From: Robertmurraya siralis | Lineage (GTDB): Bacteria; Bacillota; Bacilli; Bacillales; Cytobacillaceae | Assembly: GCF_005502275.1 (NCBI RefSeq) | Contig: NZ_SWLZ01000004.1 | Location: 186,001-250,000, forward strand | Length of the DNA stretch: 64,000 nt | Direction: 5' to 3' | Shown: positions 40,979-49,154 of the stretch, piece by piece | Position numbering within the stretch: position 1 is the first letter of the stretch | Layout: every line of letters starts with the position of its first letter | Notes under the pieces: generated by a model | The model's input: only the letters and a program-made list of their open reading frames with translations | Told to the model about the DNA's origin: nothing | The model's database searches: none | Made by a program: the position numbers and the translations under genes

Positions 40979-41359
40979 ATGTGCAAACATGGGACATATA
41001 AAGAGGTGTCTGTCATAAACCCGAATCAGAATAAAAAGGTTGTTGTAGTTGATGCTTGTATCGCTGAGGAAATCCAATTACTAAACAACCTTGATATTAT
41101 TACTTTGGGATGCTGTTGTGGTCATGGTAAAGCAGGGGAAATTACAGAGTATGTAAACGCCTTTGGCAAATGGAAAGAGCATCACTCACCACCACATGCA
41201 CTAATCGATTCAACAAGTGTCGAGACCGCTAAAATATATGGCTATCGTCCATTCCCTTACTATTACGCAGATGGGGAACATAACGGAGTCTGGCAAATGT
41301 TTTTAAAAACAGGGTGCATTACAGAAATTGATGTGGAAGTATGGCATGAAACGAATTAA
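40979..41359 (+). CDS. Cys/His-rich phage protein
   Basis: 126 residues after AGGAGTCAACTAT. MCKHGT at the start, VVVVDACIAEEIQLLNNLDI, then GCCCGHGK: a family I recall from Bacillus and Clostridium phages, probably metal-binding through the Cys/His cluster. Function unknown. Confidence 0.65.
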   Translation: MCKHGTYKEVSVINPNQNKKVVVVDACIAEEIQLLNNLDIITLGCCCGHGKAGEITEYVNAFGKWKEHHSPPHALIDSTSVETAKIYGYRPFPYYYADGEHNGVWQMFLKTGCITEIDVEVWHETN

Positions 41360-41387
41360 GCAATTAATTTAACAGGGAGGAATTAAA

Positions 41388-41525
41388 GTGGAAAAAATTA
41401 AATACTGTTTGTTTTGTAACAAAGATGAAGAATGTGGGAAATTAATAGACTACGGAGTTAATGAAATAAAGTTACCCTATCATGAAGATTGTCATAATGA
41501 ATTAAAAGAAAAAACAGGTCAGTAA
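41388..41525 (+). CDS. Zinc-binding microprotein
   Basis: 45 residues, GTG start after GGGAGGAATTAAA. CLFC and HEDC form a CxxC/HxxC zinc site. Confidence 0.6.
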   Translation: MEKIKYCLFCNKDEECGKLIDYGVNEIKLPYHEDCHNELKEKTGQ

Positions 41526-41617
41526 TTAACTTAATAATAGATGAATATATCATCTACTCAGTAAGCAAAATGTTGCGTAATCGAAGAATGATGCGACTTA
41601 GTGGGGAGTGACACAAA

Positions 41618-41818
41618 GTGGAAAAATGGGTTTTAGAAAGTGGTTCGGAAACTATAACGATTACAAAAGAACATGATTCCTTTTTTACAGTTCATACAGA
41701 TCACTGGAGCGATACCTTAACTAATAGTCTTTGGTTTCCTTCTTACCAGTCGGCAAGAAGGTATGTAAGAGAAGAAATGTACATTGAAGGCAGATTTAAA
41801 AAAGTGGCAAATAAGTAA
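41618..41818 (+). CDS. Hypothetical small protein
   Basis: 66 residues from GTG after GGGGAGTGACACAAA. Beta strands with several Trp, His, Ser; basic helical end. Unknown. Confidence 0.6.
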   Translation: MEKWVLESGSETITITKEHDSFFTVHTDHWSDTLTNSLWFPSYQSARRYVREEMYIEGRFKKVANK

Positions 41819-41904
41819 TGTCGTTACACGATGAAACTGCGAAACAAATTGATAGAAAGTTTTCGCATTGAAATAATCATTTTATTAGAAGAGGTTGATA
41901 AGTT

Positions 41905-42069
41905 ATGAAAATTAAACATGGAGATATTGTAACAGTAGTGGATAATGAAACTGGAGAAGAAGTTACTGGTAAAATTATTGAATATACACCTAATAGAATA
42001 TCACTAGTGATTCAGCTTGATGCTAAGAATGTTCATTTTAAAGAGACTAATAAGAGAAGTTTTTTATAA
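41905..42069 (+). CDS. Hypothetical SH3-like protein
   Basis: 54 residues after GAGGTTGATAAGTT. IKHGDIVTVVDNETGEEVTG is a small beta-barrel start. Unknown. Confidence 0.6.
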   Translation: MKIKHGDIVTVVDNETGEEVTGKIIEYTPNRISLVIQLDAKNVHFKETNKRSFL

Positions 42070-42081
42070 GGAAGGGTTAGT

Positions 42082-42852
42082 ATGCCAATAGTAACAGTCG
42101 AGTGGCTTGAAAATAAAGCCAGAAAACTTGTAAAAAAGCATTGGGGAATAAAGAATATACCTAAAATCGTAATAGATATAACAAGTGAAGATAAATGGAA
42201 TAAAGATGCAGACGAGCCTGAAACTGAGTCATGGACGACTTTTGGTTTGTATCACAGTAAGACACAAACTATCGAATTTAATTCGAAGGTAAATGAAACT
42301 CGCAGTTTAAAACAAATAGAAGACACATTATTACATGAATTATGTCATTGGTATCTTCATACTAATGGTAAAAATTACCGTGATAGAGATAGACGATTTG
42401 CTCTAGAATTAATTAGGGTTGGAGCAAAGCCAAGTGGGACAAAGGTAGCAAAACAAGCATACAAAGAAGCTAAACTATATAAAAAATATGAAACATTTGA
42501 GATTATTGAAAGAGCAGGCGATATCATATCTCATCGAATACATCACTCTCGAAAAAATGAAGATGATTTTCGGCAGGATTTAAAGAAAACTTTAATAGAG
42601 GTATATAATGATAATCAGCGTGATGAAGACGGAGATATTCTTATTGGTGATGTGTTAGAAATAATGTCAGAAAAATATGGGTATAAAATTATCCCTATTG
42701 CTGTATATGGACTTGAATTAATGGGTGGAAGATATGGGTACAGTAATCTATCTGAAAGAGATGTTATAGAAGATGCATTGACTTGTTTGGGAATGAAAAA
42801 CGAAGAAGTGGAAAATGTTCTGAAGAAGGAAACCGAAGAAATAATGGAATAA
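42082..42852 (+). CDS. SprT-like zinc metalloprotease
   Basis: 256 residues. Residues about 89-96 contain HELCHWYLH, the HExxH zinc motif, followed by NGKNYRDRDRRFALELIRVG, the SprT/SPRTN pattern. SprT-family enzymes degrade proteins crosslinked to DNA. The C-terminal 120 residues (EDGDILIGDVLEIMSEKYGY onward) are phage-specific, with no zinc ribbon, unlike bacterial SprT. Starts after AAGGAAGGGTTAGT. Might protect replicating element DNA. Confidence 0.75.
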   Translation: MPIVTVEWLENKARKLVKKHWGIKNIPKIVIDITSEDKWNKDADEPETESWTTFGLYHSKTQTIEFNSKVNETRSLKQIEDTLLHELCHWYLHTNGKNYRDRDRRFALELIRVGAKPSGTKVAKQAYKEAKLYKKYETFEIIERAGDIISHRIHHSRKNEDDFRQDLKKTLIEVYNDNQRDEDGDILIGDVLEIMSEKYGYKIIPIAVYGLELMGGRYGYSNLSERDVIEDALTCLGMKNEEVENVLKKETEEIME

Positions 42853-42890
42853 AAGAAATCTTTTAATGATATTTTAAGGAGGAATTTCAC

Positions 42891-43337
42891 ATGAAAACAT
42901 TATTAGAGAAATATAACAGTTTAGATGCCATAGTGAAATTAGGCAGTCTAAAATCTATGTATTTTTTAATTGAAAAAAATGAATTTGCTGGATTTAAAAC
43001 ATATTCACTAAAGTATTTACACATTGATGAGGAAGCGAAAGCAAATAAACTATCAGAAATAAATGAAGCTATTAGAAATAATGAAATAGAAAAGAATGTC
43101 AGTAATTTAGCTAAGCATTTAGAAGTGATCGATAATAAATATCAAGAAGATAAATTTATTGAGTTTGGGACTATTAAATGCTATTTAAAAAACACCATAA
43201 CTATAGATATTCAAACAAGAAAACACTCTAAAACATTTGAATTTAAACAAGAAGACTTTTTAGATGAGTTGCTAAATTTTCTACAAAAAGAGATAAATGA
43301 CGAAGCAAAAGAGTTAGTATTGTCTGAGGATAAATAG
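42891..43337 (+). CDS. Hypothetical helical protein
   Basis: 148 residues after AAGGAGGAATTTCAC. Charged helices and a short beta region (EFGTIKCYLKNTITIDIQTR). Co-directional with the SprT-like gene. Unknown. Confidence 0.65.
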   Translation: MKTLLEKYNSLDAIVKLGSLKSMYFLIEKNEFAGFKTYSLKYLHIDEEAKANKLSEINEAIRNNEIEKNVSNLAKHLEVIDNKYQEDKFIEFGTIKCYLKNTITIDIQTRKHSKTFEFKQEDFLDELLNFLQKEINDEAKELVLSEDK

Positions 43338-43384
43338 ACCGATAATAAAGTCAAACAATGATCGAAACAAGGAGGGTGATGAGC

Positions 43385-43564
43385 GTGTCAAACATTAAAG
43401 AACAAATGGATGCAAGTGCAGAATTTACAAAAAGCATTAAGATAATGGGACATGTATCTACTAGTAGAATATTAGAGGCAGTTAATAATGCAATATTGTC
43501 TGGAGCAAATCCTAATACAATCATTGAATTACTAGACACACTTACTAAATTTAAAAAGAATTAA
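43385..43564 (+). CDS. Hypothetical helical protein
   Basis: 59 residues; GTG 43385 stands 8 bases after GGAGG. Helical, ending NPNTIIELLDTLTKFKKN. Convergent with the minus-strand gene at 43597. Unknown. Confidence 0.6.
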   Translation: MSNIKEQMDASAEFTKSIKIMGHVSTSRILEAVNNAILSGANPNTIIELLDTLTKFKKN

Positions 43565-43596
43565 GTAGAAGAATTACTTTATAAAAAAGAAGCTGA

Positions 43597-43764
43597 CTAA
43601 ATCAACTTCTTCAATCCACAGTTTCTACATTCACGAAGAAACTGACCATCTTTTACTTTGGAAACAAAATGGCTCTTGTCGCAATAATCGCAGCGTCCAC
43701 TGTGTTTATCTGGAAGTTCTTTGTAGGTGTAGATTTTGTTTAGGTCTATATTATTATAATCCAT
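43597..43764 (-). CDS. Minus-strand zinc-ribbon protein
   Basis: 55 residues; CDYC and CRNC 22 residues apart. GAGGTGAAACTAATT precedes the ATG. It is the only minus-strand gene between 5.3 and 54.8 kb, inside a solid + strand array, so it may have its own timing. A shared hairpin (GAAG-TGA/TCA-CTTC at 43589-43609) ends both it and the gene before. Confidence 0.65.
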   Translation of the reverse strand: MDYNNIDLNKIYTYKELPDKHSGRCDYCDKSHFVSKVKDGQFLRECRNCGLKKLI

Positions 43765-43812
43765 AATTAGTTTCACCTCAGAAGGAATTGACTATAGTAA
43801 TATATCAAATCA

Positions 43813-44109
43813 ATGACTAAAAGACAACTCGAAGTGGGTGGTATTTTGATAGAGGTAAATGTAGATCAAAATGAGGTAAAAAGAATACTTCAACAAAAGC
43901 TAGATGAGGCAATTAAAAGAGCAGAGAAAGAGACTGTATTATGGGATACAAAGGAATTAGAAAGGCAGACCTGCATGAGTATAAACACTATTAAAGAGAA
44001 TTTTTTCTATACTGAAGGGTTTCCAAAGTATAAAATCGGTGGAAAATGGTACTTTCCAGCAGAGGAAGCAAAGAATTGGATTTTAGGATGGGTAAAAACA
44101 AGAAAATAA
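43813..44109 (+). CDS. DUF771/excisionase-like helix-turn-helix protein
   Basis: 98 residues. After a helical part comes LWDTKELERQTCMSINTIKE then FPKYKIGGKWYFPAEEAKNW, the pattern of phage DUF771 and Xis-like winged-helix proteins. The ribosome binding site is poor. Could be an excisionase or a small transcription regulator. Confidence 0.65.
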   Translation: MTKRQLEVGGILIEVNVDQNEVKRILQQKLDEAIKRAEKETVLWDTKELERQTCMSINTIKENFFYTEGFPKYKIGGKWYFPAEEAKNWILGWVKTRK

Positions 44110-44171
44110 AATTTTAGTTTTAATGTAAATGTCTATATGATTAATAAAAATAAGTTTAAAGGAGTAACATA

Positions 44172-44267
44172 ATGACAAAAAAGAACTCCACAATTTATGA
44201 ATTAGCCGAGAACACTCGTGACTTCAGTCATGAGATGAATCGGCTTCGGACAAGGTGTGTCTTTTGA
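44172..44267 (+). pseudogene. Gene start truncated by the insertion element
   Basis: AAAGGAGTAACATA and ATG 44172 open a frame MTKKNSTIYELAEN that runs into the left end of the IS200/IS605 element and stops at 44267. The original 3' part is not seen beyond the right end. Confidence 0.5.
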
Positions 44268-44380
44268 CACGTCAATTGTCCGACATATGTTAATTTGGTG
44301 ATTGGCAAAAACGCTAATATTTAGAGGTAATAAATTGAAAAACATTTTACATATGTTATCCTATAATTGAGGTGGATAAC

Positions 44381-44782
44381 ATGGCAGAAGTTAAACATGG
44401 TAGAGGATATGTGTACTCTATCCAATACCATATTGTATGGTGTGTGAAATATCGCCATAAAGTGTTGCTTGGTGATATAGATAAAAAGCTAAAGGAAATA
44501 CTCAATCAAATTGCTACAGATAATGGTTTCACGATTTCAGAAATTGAAAGTGATTGTGACCATGTTCATCTCCTAATTGATTGTAATCCGCAACATTCAA
44601 TTCCAAATATCATCAAAGCGTTAAAGGGTGTTTCGGCAAGGTTGCTATTTAAAGAGTTCCCCCAGCTAAAAAAGAAGCTATGGGGAGAGAATCTTTGGAA
44701 TCCTTCTTACTTTGTGGCAACCGTAAGTGAACACACGGAAGCGCAAATACGACAATACATCCAAAATCAGAAAGTGAGGTGA
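44381..44782 (+). CDS. tnpA: TnpA, Y1 HUH transposase
   Basis: 133 residues, ATG 44381 behind GAGGTGGATAAC. IQYHIVWCVKYRHKVL at the start; DCDHVHLLIDC holds the HUH metal-binding motif (HVH); the catalytic Tyr is in QIRQYIQNQ near the end. It moves the element as single-stranded DNA by peel-and-paste. It looks intact. Confidence 0.95.
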   Translation: MAEVKHGRGYVYSIQYHIVWCVKYRHKVLLGDIDKKLKEILNQIATDNGFTISEIESDCDHVHLLIDCNPQHSIPNIIKALKGVSARLLFKEFPQLKKKLWGENLWNPSYFVATVSEHTEAQIRQYIQNQKVR

Positions 44783-44788
44783 AAAGCA

Positions 44789-45734
44789 ATGTTAGTAAAT
44801 AAAGCATACAAATTCCGTATCTATCCAACCAAAGAGCAGGAAGTATTAATTGTTAAAACGATTGGTTGCAGTCGATTTGTGTTCAACCACTTCTTGGCGA
44901 AGTGGAACGAAACATACAAAGAAACAGGTAAAGGATTGTCATACGGAGTATGTTCTTCCGAACTGCCGAATCTGAAAAAAGAATTACCTTGGCTAAAAGA
45001 AGTAGATAGCATCGCTATTCAATCATCAATAAAGAACCTCGCAGACGCATATTCACGATTCTTCAAGAAGCAGAATGATGCACCACGTTTCAAGTCAAAA
45101 AGGAATAAAGTTCAGTCGTACACAACGAAACACACAAACGGAAATATTGCGATAGAAGGAGATAAGATTAAACTCCCTAAACTTGGACTTGTTCGTTTTG
45201 CGAAATCAAAAGAAGTAGAAGGTCGTATTTTAAATGCTACGATTAGACGCAATCCCTCTGGCAAATACTTTGTTTCGTTGTTAGTAGAAACAGACGTGCA
45301 ACCATTGCCAAAAACAAACAAAGAAGTCGGTATTGACGTTGGGTTAAAGGATTTCGCTATTCTATCTAACGGTGAAGTGTTCGAGAATCCGAAATTCCTA
45401 CGGAATATGGAACAAAAACTCATTCGTGAACAACGTATCCTTTCCAGACGTGTGAAAGGTTCTTCAAACTGGAATAAACAACGAGTTAAGGTTGCCAGAA
45501 TCCATGAACGCATTGCAAATGCCCGAACAGACTACTTGCAAAAAATTTCAACGCATATTGTCAAAAACCACGACATCATTGCGATTGAAGATTTGCAAGT
45601 GTCTAACATGATGAAGAACCACAAACTTGCCAAAGCAATTAGCGAAGTGTCCTTCTTGCTATAGTGAATGGGATAGGGATGTAAACGCAAGTTTGAATAT
45701 TCTTGCCGAAGGCAAAAGACTACTATCTGCATAA
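44789..45734 (+). pseudogene. tnpB: tnpB with internal deletion
   Basis: Starts normally (NKAYKFRIYPTKEQEVLIVK) and keeps RuvC motif I (VGIDVGLKDFAILSNG) and motif II (IIAIEDLQV). After AISEVSFLL the frame meets TAG at 45662. Immediately after, in another frame, SEWDRDVNASLNILAEGKRL is the normal C-terminus with RuvC motif III. About 70 residues that hold the zinc finger (two CxxC) are gone and the frame is shifted, so no RNA-guided nuclease can be made. Right-end sequences that would supply the omega RNA remain. Confidence 0.85.
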
Positions 45735-45878
45735 TCGCAGTAACCGCAGGAACTGCGGGGATAGCTTGGTGGTACATCATGTACTAATTCTGCTCAGTAG
45801 AGCGGACTACCCAAGAATCTCGTGGCTTTAGCCATGAGAGGTTCAAGTTTTATCATAATATCTTTAGAGGTGGTAAAG

Positions 45879-46514
45879 GTGATAAAATACAAAAGAGGAA
45901 AATGTTGTGAATTATATAAAGAATGTGAAGTTTGCGAAAGAAGATTATATGGTTCAAATTTTCAAGAGGGTGTGAGTCCTTATTGTCACTCATGTACAAT
46001 TATAATGAATACCGATTTTAATTATCATAAAAATATGACTTTTGATGAGATGAAAAAGAATATGAAAAAGTTGAGAGATACTCATTTAGGGATCGAACTT
46101 CTTGAAAATAGCGACTTGAAGCTCATAAAAAAAATTAATTGGTCTTCTTCAATCTATAGATATGTTTCGAAAAGAAAAGCCTTAAGTTTAGTACTGGAGA
46201 ACAAGGCTAATGTAATTTCTAAATCTGAAATTTATGATATGTCAAAGGCACATCGTCGTAATAAGACTATTAGAAACAGATTTTATTCAAGCTCCAAAAG
46301 AATATGTCATTATTGCGGTGAAATTGCTAATACTGTTGACCATATAATTCCTTTATCCAAAGGAGGAATGGATATATTTGAAAATATGATTTGTTGTTGT
46401 GATATCTGTAACTTAGCAAAAGCAGATATGTCATACGAAAAGTTTATAAAATTAATAAAAAGCAAGGGGATAAAGGAAGTTAAAAAATACGCACGAGTTC
46501 TCAATGTAAAATAA
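45879..46514 (+). CDS. HNH endonuclease
   Basis: 211 residues. GTG 45879 with GAGGTGG is preferred because the longer frame would begin inside the insertion element. Two zinc ribbons: CEVC...CHSC near the N-terminus, CHYCGE...CCDICN flanking the HNH core DHIIPLSKGG (about 152-161). Stand-alone HNH enzymes in phages act in packaging or homing. It directly follows the insertion element's right end, so its promoter may have changed. Confidence 0.88.
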   Translation: MIKYKRGKCCELYKECEVCERRLYGSNFQEGVSPYCHSCTIIMNTDFNYHKNMTFDEMKKNMKKLRDTHLGIELLENSDLKLIKKINWSSSIYRYVSKRKALSLVLENKANVISKSEIYDMSKAHRRNKTIRNRFYSSSKRICHYCGEIANTVDHIIPLSKGGMDIFENMICCCDICNLAKADMSYEKFIKLIKSKGIKEVKKYARVLNVK

Positions 46515-46543
46515 ATAATTACTTTTATAGGAGATGAGAAAGA

Positions 46544-46798
46544 ATGGAGTACTATATGTATCATGGAAAATATCTCGAACTTCATAAATACCTATTAAAA
46601 GTGAAAGAAGACAGTGTTGTTTTATCCTATGAAGAAATGGAAATTATTTTAGGATTCAAGTTGCCGAATTCTGCAAGCAAATATGTCGAGTGGTGGGATA
46701 ACAACACTCACAACCACACGCAAGCAAGAGCATGGAGAACTGCCGGATGGTACACCGGAAATATAAAATTAGGAGAAAGCGTAAAATTTTACAAATAA
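46544..46798 (+). CDS. DUF7662-like small protein
   Basis: 84 residues. YLELHKYLLKVKEDSVVLSY, then EIILGFKLPNSASKYVEWWD, then AWRTAGWYTGNIKLGESVKF: a small domain I recall from phages and restriction-associated genes (DUF7662-type). Biochemical role unknown. Confidence 0.65.
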   Translation: MEYYMYHGKYLELHKYLLKVKEDSVVLSYEEMEIILGFKLPNSASKYVEWWDNNTHNHTQARAWRTAGWYTGNIKLGESVKFYK

Positions 46799-46826
46799 GT
46801 ACTTTTATATCAGGAGGTAAGTGAGT

Positions 46827-47018
46827 ATGGAAAAATTCTACACATTCTTGGTGAATAACTGTTTTGTTCATGAGAGCAAGAAGTATCTAACCAAAAGTTT
46901 AGAAAATGCAATTAAATTCAAAACAATTGAAGAGGCTCAAGATAATGCAATTGAACTACAGCATTTGATTGGAAATGATTATGCAATCCAAGGATATAAG
47001 TTGATTGAAGTAAAATAA
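46827..47018 (+). CDS. Hypothetical small protein
   Basis: 63 residues; ATG 46827 sits 9 bases after AGGAGG. Alpha/beta. Ends in a terminator. Unknown. Confidence 0.6.
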   Translation: MEKFYTFLVNNCFVHESKKYLTKSLENAIKFKTIEEAQDNAIELQHLIGNDYAIQGYKLIEVK

Positions 47019-47047
47019 AAGAGATATTTCATTGTCTCTTTTGTCTT
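47019..47047 (+). terminator. Rho-independent terminator
   Basis: AAGAGA / TCTCTT with a ten-base loop, then TTGTCTTTT; the stop codon lies within its left edge. Confidence 0.65.
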
Positions 47048-47089
47048 TTAAAACATAATTAAATTCATATAAAAACGGGTGGTGAATAT

Positions 47090-47236
47090 ATGATTGTTGC
47101 TGGAACAGAATTTTTTCGCTCATTTAAAGAGCGAGAATACATAATTAAGAATCTTAAACAGAAATATAAACATGTGAAATTGTCGATTGCCGGGAATATG
47201 ATTATTTTTCAGTATGATGATGGAGTAAAACAATGA
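47090..47236 (+). CDS. Hypothetical small protein upstream of aimR
   Basis: 48 residues after GGGTGGTGAATAT, with an AT motif copy (47055-47069) ahead. Basic. Unknown. Confidence 0.55.
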   Translation: MIVAGTEFFRSFKEREYIIKNLKQKYKHVKLSIAGNMIIFQYDDGVKQ

Positions 47237-47240
47237 TACA

Positions 47241-47300
47241 TAATTTAATTAAATAAATATAAAGAATATTATTGACAATTATCTTACTGTATTATAATAT
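47241..47300 (+). promoter_or_regulatory. aimR promoter with AT motif
   Basis: TAATTTAATTAAATAAATAT (47241-47260) lies just upstream of TTGACA (47272-47277). TAATAT (47295-47300) gives a 17-base spacer, the overlapping TATAAT (47293-47298) a 15-base one. The operator position suggests control of aimR by the YopR-like repressor. Confidence 0.65.
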
Positions 47301-47335
47301 AAAGATACATTAAGAAACAAAGGGGAAGTGGTCAA

Positions 47336-48493
47336 ATGTTATATCAGCAAATTCTAAATAAATTAGATGAAGAACGAGGATTGGCAGACCAATATTGTAC
47401 AATTGCCGGTTATAAAAATGGCAACGCACTGAGAAAGAGCCTAAGAGAAAATAGAGAGTTTGGGAGCTTTCAAGGCTTGGTAAATTTAGTCCAAGAATTA
47501 TTCCCCAATGATGAAAAGCAGCTAATGGCTGAATATGCTATGACACTTGATCCCAATAAGCAAACTGCAAGATACATGCTTGAGTATTGTGAATTAAATA
47601 AATTAACATATGCCAAAGAAAAACTATTGAACGATATGTTAAAGTGTAGCAATTCTCAAAGTAAGGAGTGGGCTAGTGTTTATTACATTGAACATAGGTT
47701 TTCGAAAGGTGAGATTAATCTTGATGATGCAATGCAGAAGTATGGAAAATTAGCAGTAAAACAACCAGAGACTATTGTAGCTAAAGAAATATATAAGGCT
47801 TACTGTTACAGTACTAGTCAAATATTTAACATGGTTTATCCAGTTTTAATCGGCGTTGAAAATTATTTTTCTGAAATTAGAGAAGAATATATAAAAAATA
47901 GCCTTATTGGAAGACATAGATTGTTAATTTCCGAGCATTACATTATGATAAATGAAATTGAAAAGGCAAGAGAATACTGCTTAAAATTGATTAATGAAAT
48001 AGAATGTAAACATTTAAAATCTGTTGCTTATTTACAACTTGGGAATTCATACATAATCAGTAATTTTGACATGTCATATGACTATCTAAAAAAGGCTTTA
48101 AATCTGATTGAAAACTACAATATAAATGTAATAACAAATATAAAAAGGTCATTGAGTTTTCTACACAATGTTTGGAATAAAACTAATTCATATTTAGATT
48201 GTAGTAGCGAACATCCTTCTGATGTTCATGAAGTAGCCTTTTCCTTATTTAACAACGGGGAGAAAGGAAAGGCAATTAGTATATTAAATCAGCTTGATTT
48301 CAGCAAATTGTCTGACAATCAAAAGGCATTTCATTTGTATATATTGGGGAAAATAAGAGGAGATTTAAATGCATTTACAAATTCAATTATTTATTTTAAA
48401 AAATCAGGAGATGTGATGTTTAGGCAGTTGCCAATTATTGAACTGAAAAAATTCAATATTCCTGAAAGTGTTTTAAGGGCAATGACTTTTTAA
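47336..48493 (+). CDS. aimR: AimR arbitrium receptor
   Basis: 385 residues, the usual length. N-terminal helix-turn-helix (QYCTIAGYKNGNALRKSL), then TPR-like helical repeats to the end. It aligns by eye with SPbeta AimR: WATVAGLKNPN against YCTIAGYKNGN, LDVKTKAARSALEY against LDPNKQTARYMLEY, SCSNMKSKEYGKVY against KCSNSQSKEWASVY. AimR binds DNA near aimX and activates it; binding the AimP peptide stops this and favours lysogeny. The gene is followed by aimP after 22 bases. Confidence 0.93.
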   Translation: MLYQQILNKLDEERGLADQYCTIAGYKNGNALRKSLRENREFGSFQGLVNLVQELFPNDEKQLMAEYAMTLDPNKQTARYMLEYCELNKLTYAKEKLLNDMLKCSNSQSKEWASVYYIEHRFSKGEINLDDAMQKYGKLAVKQPETIVAKEIYKAYCYSTSQIFNMVYPVLIGVENYFSEIREEYIKNSLIGRHRLLISEHYIMINEIEKAREYCLKLINEIECKHLKSVAYLQLGNSYIISNFDMSYDYLKKALNLIENYNINVITNIKRSLSFLHNVWNKTNSYLDCSSEHPSDVHEVAFSLFNNGEKGKAISILNQLDFSKLSDNQKAFHLYILGKIRGDLNAFTNSIIYFKKSGDVMFRQLPIIELKKFNIPESVLRAMTF

Positions 48494-48515
48494 GCTTGAA
48501 AGGAGGTGAACACAA

Positions 48516-48659
48516 ATGAAAAAGTCATTGTTGAAAATCATTGCGATTGCAGTGGTAATAGGTGCAGTCGTTGGTTTTACCACGTCTCCAGCAAGCGAAA
48601 GTGTAGATCCCGGAACTGGAACTAAACCAAAGGCAATCTTATATTCAGAAAAAGCATAA
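48516..48659 (+). CDS. aimP: AimP-type signal peptide precursor
   Basis: 47 residues, AAAGGAGGTGAACACAA upstream. Begins with a secretion signal (KKSLLKIIAIAVVIGAVVGF), as all AimP precursors do. The mature part is after residue 24 and contains SVDPGTGT; a DPG core occurs, to my memory, in some B. cereus group arbitrium peptides. Unlike SPbeta (peptide at the very C-terminus) about 13 residues follow DPGTGT, so the mature form is not certain. Position right after aimR makes the role secure. Confidence 0.85.
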   Translation: MKKSLLKIIAIAVVIGAVVGFTTSPASESVDPGTGTKPKAILYSEKA

Positions 48660-48670
48660 TTAAAATGCTA

Positions 48671-48715
48671 TTGACTACTTAGATCATACATAATATAATG
48701 AATTAAATAAAAAAC
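48671..48715 (+). promoter_or_regulatory. Promoter at the aimX position
   Basis: TTGACT (48671-48676), 17 bases, TATAAT (48694-48699), with AATTAAATAAAAAAC (48701-48715) at the start point. It lies directly after aimP, where AimR activates aimX in SPbeta-like phages. Confidence 0.75.
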
Positions 48716-48765
48716 GTTTTAACAAAGTGCGTTGTCGATACTCATACTCGGCAGCGCATTTTCCA
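48700..48765 (+). ncRNA. Candidate aimX RNA with 15-bp hairpin
   Basis: AAAGTGCGTTGTCGA (48724-48738) pairs with TCGGCAGCGCATTTT (48748-48762) over 15 bases, with G-U wobbles only, loop of nine. It lies 25 bases after the promoter at 48671. It could be the aimX product itself, an attenuator before the gene at 48826, or both. Confidence 0.55.
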
Positions 48766-48825
48766 ATTTAAAGACTTTGATCCGTTTTTTTAAAAAAATA
48801 AAATTTGTATCGAAGGGGTAAAATC

Positions 48826-49008
48826 ATGAAGAAAAATTCTCAGCAAACATTAGAGTCTATCTATGTAGAAGTTTTAGAAAATGCTTCAGTTGATGACAAC
48901 TGTGTATTCTGCTGGAAGGAACAGAATAATTGTGGATGTAACTCACATGGATATGTGGAAAGTGATGTGTTTATAAATTTAGATGAAGAAATTGAATATA
49001 TGGGGTAA
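48826..49008 (+). CDS. Cys-rich acidic small protein, aimX-region
   Basis: 60 residues; ATG 48826 after GAAGGGGTAAAATC. CVFCWKEQNNCGC is a compact metal-binding cluster; the tail is acidic. First gene behind the AimR-controlled promoter, so it is a possible AimX-like effector. Terminator follows. Confidence 0.6.
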   Translation: MKKNSQQTLESIYVEVLENASVDDNCVFCWKEQNNCGCNSHGYVESDVFINLDEEIEYMG

Positions 49009-49017
49009 ATGGAGAAG

Positions 49018-49060
49018 GGTAGAAACGTGCAATAGTTGTCGAGCGTTTCTACCTATTTTT
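49018..49060 (+). terminator. Rho-independent terminator
   Basis: GGTAGAAACG / CGTTTCTACC (10 bp), then TATTTTTTAT. Confidence 0.8.
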
Positions 49061-49067
49061 TATCACT

Positions 49068-49111
49068 AAATAAATTAAATATATAGACAAAATTTTAAAA
49101 AGTGGTAAAAT
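49068..49111 (+). promoter_or_regulatory. Promoter with AT motif
   Basis: AAATAAATTAAATATATAG (49068-49086) overlaps TAGACA (49084-49089); TAAAAT (49106-49111) after 16 bases. Drives the small genes of the yopM-O position. Confidence 0.55.
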
Positions 49112-49154
49112 GATTTTAGATAGATAATTAAGTTAATGAGAGGAGGTTTAATTA

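Larger units (their letters stand above)
44200..45850 (+). mobile_element. IS200/IS605-family insertion sequence
   Basis: Left-end hairpin CTCGTGAC-TTCA-GTCATGAG (44215-44234) and right-end hairpin CTCGTGGC-TTTA-GCCATGAG (45819-45838) are the subterminal imperfect palindromes recognised by TnpA in this family. Between them lie tnpA and a damaged tnpB. Exact ends are not certain to within about 10 bases, since these elements make no target duplication. Confidence 0.85.

Noticed and set aside
44821-45780. Minus-strand ORFs within the insertion element
   Set aside because: They are antisense shadows of tnpB with no ribosome binding sites.
45822-45878. Longer N-terminus for the HNH protein starting in the insertion element
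   Set aside because: The extra residues are translated from the right-end hairpin, and a good GTG with GAGGTGG stands at 45879.
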